Made by a program: the position numbers and the translations under genes. 64,000 nucleotides of DNA, from positions 3,086,460-3,150,459 of the forward strand of contig OX393568.1 in NCBI GenBank assembly GCA_947652115.1, in the 5' to 3' direction. Of this stretch, positions 36,056 to 47,581 are shown piece after piece. The DNA is from Blastomussa wellsi (Eukaryota > Cnidaria > Anthozoa > Scleractinia > Plerogyridae). The notes beneath the pieces were generated by a model, which ran no database searches, had not been told where the DNA came from, and saw only the letters and a list, made by a program, of their open reading frames with translations. Within the stretch, counting starts at the first letter, position 1; the number at the start of each line of letters is the position of its first letter.

Positions 36056-39000
36056 TTATTGATTTCGATCTAAGCATTCCTCAACATGTATTTCCAGAGT
36101 GTCGATATCAGGGAATAATTCCATGCAACTTGGACACTGGTGTTGATGATGGTCGGCGGGGGCGGGTGGGGCCTGGACTCCAGTACATTCCACAGCATGT
36201 ACCTGAAGAGTGTCGAAATTAGGAAAAACTCGCCGACACGTTGGGCATTGCCAATCCTCTTCCTCCGCACGGGGAGGAGCTGGTCGTTCTCGTTGGTTCC
36301 CCATCATTTGTGCCCTGCCGGGAATGTACATTTCACCCTCGGGATTCAGAGCTTGTGACGGATCCCCAGGCCCACGGGCAAACATTGGAAACACCCCGTC
36401 AAACCATCCTCTGGGTTGCTCTTGTTGCTGCTGATGGTGGATGTCGCGAGGTTCTGCCACGAAGCTCGCATGCCTTCGTTGCATCTCGGCCATCCCTCTG
36501 TTGCTGAGCTGATCGATCTCGTCCTGATAGCGTTGGTTTTCCTGCGTAAGCCGTTGAACCTGTCCAGTAATGTGCAGAATTTCCTCGTGTTGTTTCTCTC
36601 TGGCTTCTCGCTCAACTTGAAAATCTTTTCGGTACACTTCCAACTACATGACCAAGAGAAAAAAAAACAAATAAAAAAAATCTTAGTCCAATTACCACAT
36701 GGAGCAAGCAACATTTTAATGGTATCCAGTTCTTAGTTATTTGACTGCATCTGAGCTCTCTGCAAGCCAGACCCTCTATAAGACGGACAGTCAGTTGGTC
36801 CAATGGTACCCATCTCAAGAAAGAGTTGACTGTTAGGAAGAAGTATTCTGTTTGCGCCTCTTGCTTAATATGCTTATACTTCGTGAGGGCAGAACAATAA
36901 AAAGGGGTGTTTTTCCTATCGGCTTATGATTGAACTTGTGGGGAAAAATAGCCTTAACAAATGACAACTTGCGCGTGCACGAGTTGTTGACGAAATATGC
37001 ACCTTTATGCCTATCCTTTATAAACATATCTGTCAAATAAGAATTATCTTACTTGAGCTTCAAGGAATGGGATTCGTTCTTGTGCTTTTTTCAAGTCGTA
37101 CGAATCTTCTTTCAAGTCGTTGATCACATCATCTTTCATCCCAACGTCTTCTTTCAACTTTTTCAGAAGATTGTCTGCTTGCTCCAGTTCGCCGTTTAGC
37201 TTCTTTATGTCGGAGTCTAAAGCTGCCCTTACCATGTGATCTTCGTTTTCACGTCGCTGTAACAGACAAAAGCACGGTATGCTGTATAAAGCAATGTAGC
37301 ATTTCCAAGCATGCTAGCCCCCCCCCCCCCAAAGGGGATACTCCCTTATATGGGCTATACCGGGACGTGCCCTCCCCCGGTATTTCCTTCAGGACTTTTT
37401 ATGTGCGTATAGACATGAAGATTGATCACTTAGGAATTATTTGAGTCTCTTTCTGGCGTGCCTTGTAAATTTGCCGAAATTGTTCCCTGAGTTATCGTGC
37501 AACAACGTATAGAGAGTGGCACGTGGTAAGAAGCGCGTAATTAGTTGCACGTGCGGGAAAACATGTTGTCGGGGGTCACAGTTGGCGGGAAAACATGCTA
37601 TGCGTGGGAAAACCTGTTACGTGTATTAAGCGCGGGAAAAATAATACTGATTACAGATGGCAAGTAACCCTTGACTCGCAGAGTACATTACATAAACTTT
37701 GTTTATAGTTTGAACATGACTGAAGCCTAACCTTGTTTGTGTCCACAGTGGTGTGATAAGCCTGTAGCAATTCTTCGTATTCCGTCAAAAGGCGTTCATG
37801 TTGCTCCTGAAATTGCTGGTGCACCGTGCTACCAAATCAATGCATATGAGATTTAGTGTAAAAGCGCGGGAAATGAAGCGTAAAAGCGATGGAAATGTGG
37901 TGTTAATGTCACGCACAATAAAAGACACCTTTCTTGTGGGAGAAAGGTAGGGGGCCAAGTGTTGTCCAGGACCCGAGAGCTGCCTGCCACAGGCGAGGCC
38001 AGTACTCGGGGCTAGTGTCAGCGAGTGGCATATAAGACCGTGAGATGGGTGTAACAGGGCACAGAGGTGTGTTCGGTTCCTATGCCAAGCTCCCGGAGGG
38101 ATGATAGCTACGGGAGGTGGATGTGACCACCGTTTCTCACCCAAGCTAAGGCAACCCAGGCATCGCTTCAGTGTGGGACTGAAGGGTTGCCGGCAGCAAC
38201 ACTTAACCCCGAACCGTTTATTACAATAAAAAACAGAAGGTGTTTGTTACACGAGAGGGGAAAAACATCACAAGTAGAGCGGAGATCGACTGCGGTATAA
38301 GTACTCGTGCGTTGACGAGATAAGACAACAAGGAGCTGATTGGCTGACACAGTATGTGAACACGTGCATACTAGTCCTTGATTGGTTGTTGGGAAACGGA
38401 GGGAATCATGCCATGTTTAAGTACAAAGTGCAGTATCGGTTTGGCGGGAAGAAACACTATCAAAGCAGCGGGTGTGTTCCTATTGTGCTACACATTAACT
38501 CCAGTTTATGGTCAGACAGAAACAGCCATAAAAGCGCGGGAGATGTAGTGTAAAAGCGCGGGAGATGTAGTGTAAAATCACGGGAGATGTAGCGTAAAAG
38601 CGCGGGAGATGTAGTGTAAAAGCGCGGGAGATGTAGTGTAAAATCACGGGAGATGCAGCGTAAAAGCGCGGGAGATGTAGCGTAAGGAAGCACGGGAAAG
38701 TTAGTGCAAAAGCGCGGGAGATGTAGTGTAAGGAAGCACGGGAAAGTTAGTGCAAAAGCGCGGGAGATGTAGCGTAAGGAAGCACGGGAAAGTTAGTGCA
38801 AAAGCGCGGGAGATGTAGTGTAAGGAAGCACGGGAAAGTTAGTGCAAAAGCGCGGGAGATGTAGCGTAAGGAAGCACGGGAAAGTTAGTGCAAAAGCGCG
38901 GGAAATGTAGTGTAAAAGCGCGGAAGGTGAGGTGTAAAAGTGCGGGAGACGTAATGTAAAAGAGTGTAAAACTGTGGGAAAGTTGAGTTAATTGCACAGT

Positions 39001-39415
39001 CCTTATCTGTAAAAAATACACAGCTACGACTAGGTACACAAGTTAAATAAAGTTCACATGTGGCAAGTCATCGAAAAGGAGCTCGAAAAGTGTCTTGTGT
39101 CAGCTTAAATGACTTCAGATCTAGACTGTATTAATTGCCCAAACCTACCTATTAGCCTCCAGTTGAACATGCGTATTCTGTAACTGCATTTCAACAGTTG
39201 ACAACTGCTTCCTGAGGGCCTTGATAATTTCATCTCTTTTATTCCTCTGACTTTCACTGTCTTCTGTTACCTTATGGAGATGTTCTTGATACATATTTTC
39301 CCTATAAAAGGCACATCAAACACGCTTAGTTATTAGCAACACAAACATTATTAGGGTGTGTCTAAGGAAATTATGTACGTGTCCCCATTTAGTGAAACAA
39401 AGTTGTCACTTAATC

Positions 39416-39481
<66 letters not shown>

Positions 39482-42400
39482 GTGATTGATTAATTGATTG
39501 ATGGACTGACTGATTGACTGACTGACTGACTGACTGATGAGGGTGATGCATGGAAGCTTACAATATGTATTTTTTGTATGGTTCTTTGGACATCTTCTCT
39601 TGATAGATCAACACATCAAGGCTGGATTTCATGAACGGAGGAGAACCATGGGGGGGAGGGATGTTAGTAACAGCTTGTGTGCAGCCATCTCGAGCTAGTT
39701 AGCACAAGTGTGGAAATACGTCTCTTGGGAGGTCAGTGCTACAGAGCAAGAACTATCAGTTCATTAGCCTGCATAGCCAGTGGGATTAGAAGGCTCAAGC
39801 GACTCAGCATTAAGCGAATTCCACAAACGCAAGCGACAAAGCTGCGAGTGGTATTTCAACTTGACTCGTCACCAATACCCTCACGGCTTCACTTCTCAAA
39901 ATGATTGCCTCCCCGCAAAAGCACTCTGCCTCGAATCCCACGAGCTACACAGGCTATCAATACATGGGATCAGGGGTTAGGCGAGATATTGGTGTCCTGG
40001 ATTCTGTTAAGTCTAATGAGACATGCAAACTCACTGTTGTGTGTAATCATCCTTTATCCTCTCTAGTTCTGCTGTAAGAGACTGATTCTCCTGAATAAGC
40101 TGAGTCACTTGAACTTTCAGTGGTTCCAGGGTAGCCTCGGTTATCGCCAGTGCTTCACCTTCCCTTGCTAATTCCTCTTTTAACTTGTTAACTTCCCGTT
40201 CACGGGTCTCATTCAGTTCATTGGACACACTGCATAATTGTTCCTTTACTGATTTTATTTCGTCTTCCCTGTTAACAAAGAAGTCATATTTCCATCATGT
40301 TAAACAAATGATGTGAAACAAATGATGTGAGCTTAATAATTATTGTAATGGAACTATATTTTTTACAAGGGACCATCATCAATAGTCTCTGTTATTATGA
40401 CCTCCCTTCCTCCTTTCCAAAATTTTCCCTACCTCCTCCCCCTGGGTAATCCTAAATTGACCCCACACCTCCTCCCCCCTCTGAAAAAAAAAACTGCCAC
40501 TGCAAAATTGTATTATTATTATAATTGTCATATAATTATTAGTAAAACTGTCCGTTTCTTTTTCTAAACCTCAGAAATGCTAGGTATTCTTGGCATTATA
40601 TTAAAATAGCTGGAATTTCACTGCTTAATGGTGATTATTTGGAGTGACCCCCACCTTTAAAGACCACATTTTTAGAAAGCCCCGTAAGTCTCACTAGCAA
40701 GCCAACATCCCCCCCCCCTTCCTACCTCATACAATATGACCAGTCCCAGCTAACAGTAATTACCACCTTGGCAACGTAACTATGGAACTATTGCTGGTCA
40801 GATAGACAATGTTTGATATGAACCTGTACATGCATGAAAACAATACCATACTACAATTGAACGCACTTTTGAGAGCATTCTGCCTTCAGCTTCTCACATT
40901 CTACAAAGATATTCTCATTCTGCTCCATGAGTTGCACCATGTTGCCTTTCAGCTGCTCAGCATTGGCAAGAGCTGTCGTCATTGCTGTGTTTGTGTTCTG
41001 CAATTCCTCTTTCAACTGCTTAACCTCATGTTCATGAGTCTCACAGAGCTCATCAGACACACTACTGAGCTGTCTTTTCAGTAACTGTGCTTCTTCAGCT
41101 TGTTCTCTTCTTTCGCACACAAGCATTTCCTTTTCCTTAACAGCTTCTGCCAGTTGAAGTTCTAGCCTCTTGTTTTCCTCAATACACTGTTGACACAACA
41201 AAATATATTTCCATACAGTGTTTTACTATACAATCAGGTGATCAGTCTAATAGTTTTGGATCCATGGATACAAATGGGCATCTAAATTGAAATTTAATTG
41301 CAGTTCTACCCTTTTGATTAAATACACTGAGAACCAATTTTGGTAAAAAGTGGCATGAGAAATGAAGAACAAACAGGGAAGGGGCATCTTGAGATTAATG
41401 ATATAAATTTACAGCAGTTCTCTTCTCCTTGCAGAAATTGTCCTTTTCCAATTTAGAAGCCACCTGGGATTGTCAACCCAAGATGTGTAAAACATCTTAC
41501 AGTAGACTATGGAGGTAAATCTGTTCCATGTCAAGTTTCACTGGTCAAAGTTTTTGTACGCCCACCCAAAAAATATAATCATTGATTTCAGTGGCTTAAA
41601 TTTTACATTTTACTTCATCTTAAGAAAAGATTTGTGTTGTTTCAGTTTCCCTCACAAGCTGTCTGCTCAACACAAATGCCTGAACCTTGTCATCAGACAA
41701 AAAAAACAACCAACATTGCTTCACTCATGTCCACTTCATGGCTGTCCATTGGGCAACCTGCGATAAGAAGACACTAGCCTCACCAATTGTTTCATTAGAC
41801 CCAGACAGCCTTTTGGACATGCCCTGAAAATACCACAATTATTTCTCACTCTCATATTTATTGCAAATGTTACTGTAAGAACAAAAAAAACTGTACATTT
41901 AACCAACCTGTCTGTGTTCTTTTTCCTTCTCAAGAACAGCATTCTCCCTGTTGAGCATATCTCCCTCACGATTCTGGTAGGTCCAGATCTGTTTCTTCAG
42001 TTTTTTAACTAATGTTTCCTTTTGTTCTGCGTCTTTTACCTCTCCAATTGGCTCGTCACCACTTCCCTGGATGTGTGATAATTTATAGAGAAAACGTCAT
42101 TCCCATCTATGACATCCTGATATTTCTTATTTCATGCAGCTTAGTACATGAAGCTGTATCACACCGTCCGTCACCTTTTAGAACAATTTTTAATTATTTC
42201 AGGACTAAGTGGTCGGCAATCACAGAAAGGGATATTCCAAGAAAACGTGCCTGAGCAGCCCAAGGTCAACAGTGTTGGGGCCCAGTAACTGTTCCCAGAC
42301 ACTCTTGTGAAGCAATTTCTGATGAACATCATTTATTATGTAGATGCCTTTTTCTTTTACGTCTTTTGACTACTGAACTAGGTGTTTAAAATTAATGCAG

Positions 42401-45400
42401 ACTAAAGTGGATTAAAAAATTAACAATCCTGCATGTTTTGGAAAAAAGGACATGCCGGCGCGTCACATTTTACTGTGTACTGCTACCATTGAGAATGGAT
42501 GTCTTGATAAATAATTGACTGACTGACTGTCAGACAGTCTAGCTTACTGATAATAATAGATAATAGATAAGCTAACTTACTGACTGATTGACTGGCAGAC
42601 AGTCTGACTGACTGACTGTCAGGCAGTCTAAATGAGTGACTGACTGTCAGACAGTCTAACTGCCTGACTGTCTGTCAGACAGTCTAACTGACTGACTGGC
42701 AAACAGTCTGACTGACTGATTGTCAGACAGTCTAACTAACTGACTGACCATCAGACTGACTGACTGACTGATTGGCAGCCAACAAGTCAAGGAAAGAGAC
42801 CAATTTTTTTTAACTTTATTCCCCTTGCTTACACGCTAGACAAGGATTAATGCTCATTTGATTTTTACCAACCTTGCTATCCCCAGGGTGCATCTCCAGA
42901 TCTTCAACCTTTCTCTTATACACATCTCTCTCCTGTGTTGCATTGTCAAGGTCTCCCCTTAAATTTCCAGCTGTTTCTCTCTCTCTTTCAAGCTGTTGCT
43001 TTAGCTCAGCAGTTTCCGTCATCAGTTCAGCCTGATAAGCTGCTCGTTTCTCAGCAGCCTCTCGGTCCTCCCTCTCCTTCTCCTGGTAGTTTTGCAGCTG
43101 TTGTTTCATTGTCTCGATGTCCTCCTTCTTGGGAGTTTCCTGTAGAATAAAATCTTTTAAAATAATCATACTTTGCCTACAACTCTTTATGACCCTACTT
43201 CAGGTACTCAGGCCAACTCAGAACTTCTGGAGCATGCAGTGTTTTCCTTGTCAGGCTGTAAGCAGTAACATTTACCACCTGTAGCATGATTCTTTACCGC
43301 CATGGCTCATTACTGCATGCTTACAAGTAGATATCTTGACAACTTAACAGGTAAATAACACTACACTTTTGTACGTACCGGTAGTCGTCATTGAAAATAA
43401 AAGAAAAGGGCACTGCGTTGTGTTCTTGGGTGAGCCACTTTACTCTCACAGTGGCCCGCTCCACGCAGGTGTATAAATAGGTACTGGCAAAATACTGCTG
43501 GGGTTAGCCCTGCGATGGACTGGCAGCCCATCCAGGGGGAGCAGAAATATTCCTAGTTGCTTAATTCTACTGAAACCGTGATAAGCTCTGGTAGTTTGGG
43601 CCACTAGGCTCGAGGCTAGAACCCTTTTTTTTCTTAATCAGTTGAAGTAGGCGGTTGCCGATCCTGTCATCTTTTATTCAAGAATCAGAAAATATCCCAG
43701 CACAGTAGCTGGCACAAACACAACATAGGTGGTGACTTTCACCAGCTGCCAGCAGCTATTTTTGACAAAGATGCATACTTGGCATTTGGCAGGTTAGCAC
43801 AACTGTTTGTTGGCATGCTGGATTAAATGCTCCTAGGTATGCTGAACAGCAATGCAAGAATTAAGTCTCTCGCACAGACATATTAAATAATATACCAGTA
43901 TTGGGATCAGAGCAGTCTATAGAATAATCGGTGTCCTCACTTTTTCTAAGCAAGAAATGACAGTGTGCACAGGGTGCCCAACAGTTGGTAGCATGCTCAT
44001 GGGTGAATAGATAATGAGAGTTGAGTGCCTTTTGCAAGTTACTTAATAGTTGATTCTTCCTCTTAGTACCCTGTGGCACATAAGGCATTGTTTTGACTTT
44101 ACTTATGTACGTGTATTTATATGTTATGGAACTTGTTTGATATTTTGCCTCAATAAATCCTACCTTTCCTTTCTCCATTTCTTCCACCTTCTTCTTGTAC
44201 TTCTCATTCTCTTGCCTTACAGCACAGAGTTCCTCTTTAAGATTACTTAGTGCCTCTGTTTGGACCTCAAGTTGTCCGCATAACTCAGTGACTTGTGTAG
44301 ATGCTACACCAGCAGCTTGAGTGTCAGTTATCTCTGGCTTGATTTTGTTGACCTCTAATGTCTGCTTTTGCTCAATATTTTCAAGTTTCTTCAGAAGCTT
44401 GTCACGTTCCTCTTCAAGTTGACTGCACTGCTGTTGTTTTTGCTCCTTCTCAATTTTGACCTTCTCCAAATCCACCATCAGGATTTCTTTTTCTGTTTCC
44501 AACTTTTTGCAGTTCTCTTGCAATACTTCAGGACTGGTCTGAATATCAGATGTTAGAGACTCCAGGGAAATCAGAGTTTCACAGTCATCGGTTTCGGTGT
44601 TCTATTAGATAAGAATAAAAGGCACTATTAAATAAAATCAATGGATAACAGAATCATCTGAGTTAGAGCTCAGTGGAAAAGACCAAACAAGATTGGTTGG
44701 TATGGAGAAACATTTGCCACCCTTTGAGACAGTTAGCATAATTATTCAAAGGAGCAATGTCATGGTTTATTGCAGTTTGAAATTTTCAAATCTGTCATTT
44801 GCAATCCGTCTCAGCCTTTCCCATCCTTGGCCATCCTTGGTTTAGAATCACCACTTCAAAAGGGGTTTTTCTTCCTAAATAAACTATTTGGCTTGTCGCA
44901 AAAACTGACTCAAAATAATGTGATGGAGCCTCAGATGAATCTTACCGGCTCAGCTTCCCGCATTGCTTTCAAACAGGAAATGTGTTCTTGTAGTTTGCTG
45001 TTGTTTATTTCCAAGGTATCTTTTTCAGATTCCAGCCTCTTGATCTCTTCTTTCAGAGAGTGAACCTGGGCAGGATTACTTTGATCATCTTGAACTGCAT
45101 TATCATTAGGGAGGGGTGGTCCATTTTGCTTCATGTTCTTCAGTAATGACAGTTGTTCCTCGAGCTGCACATATCTGTTTTGTTCATTCTTCAACTCAGC
45201 TTTAAGAGTTCCATTCCTCTCTCTGAGCTTCTTCACCACCTCCTTAGCATGATCATAGCCTTTTCGCAACGATTCATTTGTCTGCTTTTGGGTCTTCTGC
45301 ATGCTGGTCAGATCTAGAAAATACTCCTGAAAAAAAACATCAACGAAATCTTCATAAGGTATGAGTTCTTAAATTCTCCACATTTATTGAAACAATTTTT

Positions 45401-45956
45401 AATTACATGAAAGGTAGCGGGTTACCACACATGACAAATGGCAAAAGTCTATATATGGAGCCAACTGCACTAGGAACAGTTAGCTGGGAACGGGGATAAG
45501 GCGACCCAGCTCCAACTGGAGCGTAGATGTCTGTATTACAGCCAGCTACCAATGCCATCAATCAAACACGAGCACTATTCTACAGGTCTACATGTATATT
45601 GAATTAATTAGTTACCCCTTAAAACCACCCCCGATCCAACAACACGTTTTCCAAGCACACATTACCTCAAGTAGCTTATTATTTTCAAGAAGAACACCTT
45701 TCAATTCTTCGTTTTCTTTGGTAAGATTCTGAACACGTTCCATAAGTTCATCTTGTGGAATACAATCACTTCCGGCATCGGTCAAACTTTCGATTTTCGC
45801 TGGATTTTCAACTGATTTTCCATCCTCGCTACTGCCCGAGTTTGGTACATTTTCGTCGCATTTGTCCACCACAACAAAGCTGGTAATACTGCTTCCCTCG
45901 CTAGACTGTGAACTACTCATTGCCTGGGAGGACGCAGGGCTTTCTGGTTCAGACAT
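36056..45956 (-). CDS. OPTN: Optineurin-like autophagy receptor/NEMO-family protein
   Basis: Optineurin family proteins bind linear/K63 polyubiquitin and Atg8/LC3, linking cargo to autophagy and modulating NF-kB and TBK1 signalling in the cytosol. Eleven coding exons (minus): 45666-45956, 44946-45326, 44164-44601, 42873-43139, 41908-42066, 40867-41186, 40035-40268, 39149-39301, 37732-37828, 37053-37256, 36056-36643, giving about 1043 residues (human OPTN 577). A candidate LIR, SFVVVD, with Ser/Thr just upstream lies at 26-31. ENEELKGVLLENNKLLE (about 80-97) resembles the OPTN/NEMO N-terminal coil. Long coiled coils fill 98-845. The UBAN is EVYRKDFQVEREAREKQHEE (from about 850), close to human OPTN EVYCSDFHAERAAREK, with the key Asp kept. 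Two CCHC fingers follow at 981-1001 and 1018-1038. The start ATG at 45956 has G at -3. TAX1BP1 was rejected: no SKICH domain and a different finger type. Confidence 0.9.
37560..37910. repeat. degenerate outliers of the gcgggaaa minisatellite
   Basis: In and around OPTN intron 9, sequences such as gcgggaaaacatg and taaaagcgcgggaaatg recur irregularly. They resemble the units of the array at 38529-38985. Exon 9 (37732-37828) sits between them. Confidence 0.5.
38529..38985. repeat. minisatellite, about 22-base units, in OPTN intron 8
   Basis: Tandem units based on aaaagcgcgggagatgtagt run for about 450 bases. In the second half a higher-order unit appears in which aggaagcacgggaaagttag alternates with the basic unit. 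Minus-strand frames across it give repetitive pseudo-peptides that are not genes. Confidence 0.9.
39415..39538. repeat. (GATT)n then (GACT)n microsatellite in OPTN intron 7
   Basis: An almost pure run of gatt tetranucleotides is followed by gact tetranucleotides. It lies about 110 bases upstream, in gene orientation, of the exon 8 acceptor. Confidence 0.95.
42512..42776. repeat. minisatellite of palindromic units in OPTN intron 4
   Basis: Repeated units of roughly 30 bases contain actgactgtcagacagtcta, whose core gactgtcagacagtc is itself a palindrome, joined by (actg) runs. The array lies about 100 bases downstream, in gene orientation, of exon 4. Confidence 0.85.
43405..43615 (+). repeat. 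tRNA-derived SINE, copy B, 5' truncated
   Basis: The segment starting gggcactgcgttgtgttctt matches the reverse complement of the 61625-61862 copy without its tRNA-like head. It includes ccctgcgatggactggcagc and a 3' gggccactaggctcga. It lies in OPTN intron 3, antisense to the gene. Confidence 0.75.
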
Positions 45957-46679
45957 GGCGATCAGAAAAAAATCGAGTGAAGGATACAACGACGAAAATA
46001 GAGCAAAGTCCGTTGAAGTGAAGTTGTCCGAAACGCTCGTGGAAGAGCTTAAAGCATTTCAAATTCTTCAGGGAAACCCAATGAAACTGTGAAGGTCGAA
46101 GTTTCGTGTCCAAGAAAATTATTTATCCCGTGGAAGATCGATCGACTAATTCAGAATGTCCTCTTTACATCAAAACGTTCCACTGATGAAGGCTTTTTCC
46201 AATCACGATACACCAGTATTTCTAAAATAAACATCAAGGTTACCAAATACAAGAAAGGATGGACAAGAAACCGCTTCTTGCAAACTGTTCCTCTTCGTCC
46301 GAACACAAAAACACCACAATTCAGGAAAGCGAAAGTCTATAAAAGCCCCGGATTTGGCGGGGAATCCCCGGACGTTTTTCGCTCAATGACGTAACTTACG
46401 TCATTTGCCAAAAACAACTCAACCCATTCCTCTCGACGAATGAACGAGTTTGAGTTTGTTTTATAAAGGAAAACATTTCGCGCAGTTTCAGTTTTTACTC
46501 AAATTCCGGGAACTTTTAGGGCCTGGGACAGGAAAACAGGGTTAAAAAATCATATGAAAATATATCTACCCTATTGATTTGTAAAATTCTCCCGGCCCCC
46601 CGGGAATAATAATAATAATAATAACCAGGAGCAAAATAACCACAACTTTATTCAAGACATAAACGAGTAAAAACTAGCG

Positions 46680-46870
46680 ATATAATGTTGAAGTTCCGAC
46701 GTTTCAGCGACCTCATGACGCCATTATCAAGCAGTTGCTACCTGTATCGCACAGGTTACACTGAAATGGTACACTACGCCCTGTTGATTAACCAAGTGTC
46801 TAGCCCTCTGTAAAGACAGAAGACAGGGGGCTGTTAATCAAGGAGAGTAAACATCAGAAGTAACAATAAA
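46680..46870 (-). repeat. repeat with structured RNA-like core
   Basis: On the minus strand, GATAATGGCGTCATGAGGTC is followed by GCTGAAACGTCGG and later CATTAT, so GATAATG can pair with CATTATATC around a core of ATGA and GAAAC. An adjacent inverted pair, ttgattaac at about 46783 and gttaatcaa at about 46832, frames agccc/gggct. Both suggest a transposon-derived structured end. Confidence 0.45.
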
Positions 46871-47511
46871 CTGAAAAGAAACAAAGATAAATTGAAATGA
46901 GGGAGATTGAAAAGGACTGCAATTTACAAACTTGAAAATTTAGATCGAGAATTCAATTAGATTAGTCCACGACAGAGCTCCTTTAATTTACAAGACGTTC
47001 CGCTTCACTTACTCGCTTCCCTAGATTGTTTTTTTTTTCAAAAGAGATAAGTTGGTTTAAAGGGAATGAACCTCAAGGAGCTGATGTCATGTGGACCTAT
47101 TTAAACCTACTTGAGGTAATAAAACTACAGAGTAAAAAGATTAAAAACATATGATCATCCTTTCTCGCGGTGGGGGGCGTTGCTTGGAGGAAGGGGAGGG
47201 GGGGGGGGGGGGTGGTCACCAGCTTTCGTTGATTTTTTTCTCCAGCTTGATCCAATTCAGCATAGTCACAGCCTTCACATCCTCCTCATCGCCTGATTAT
47301 GCCACGCATGGGCAAAATGTGGAAAACTATAAATAAATAAACTGTTGCATCACTTTTCCAGCAATGATAACCTTTTTTTAACTGTAAATATTGTAATTTT
47401 TAATTCAATTTTTATTTTTACTACGTACCTTTTTTTTAACTTAGCTTTAATAATTACATTGTAATGCGCTTTTGGATATTTTTATAGAAAAAGCGCAATA
47501 TAGGTGTTAAA

Positions 47512-47520
47512 TATTATTAA

Positions 47521-47578
<58 letters not shown>
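47512..47578. repeat. (ATT)n microsatellite
   Basis: About 65 bases of nearly pure att trinucleotide. Confidence 0.95.

Positions 47579-47581
<3 letters not shown>

Noticed and set aside
36053..36060. AATAAA overlapping the OPTN-like stop codon as a polyadenylation signal
   Set aside because: It would leave almost no 3' UTR; the match follows from the CAA-TAA-A stop context and is probably coincidental.
38460..39039. Minus-strand repetitive frames across the minisatellite (repeated LLRYISRDFTLHLPRFY-type peptides)
   Set aside because: The periodic peptide is a direct translation of the 22-base DNA repeat, lies inside an intron and has no start or splice context.
39415..39538. CRISPR-like periodicity
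   Set aside because: A pure tetranucleotide microsatellite without spacers, in an intron of an animal gene.
45957..45989. Upstream extension of the OPTN-like start to 45989
   Set aside because: The codon there is TTG, not ATG. The first in-frame ATG is at 45956 in good context.
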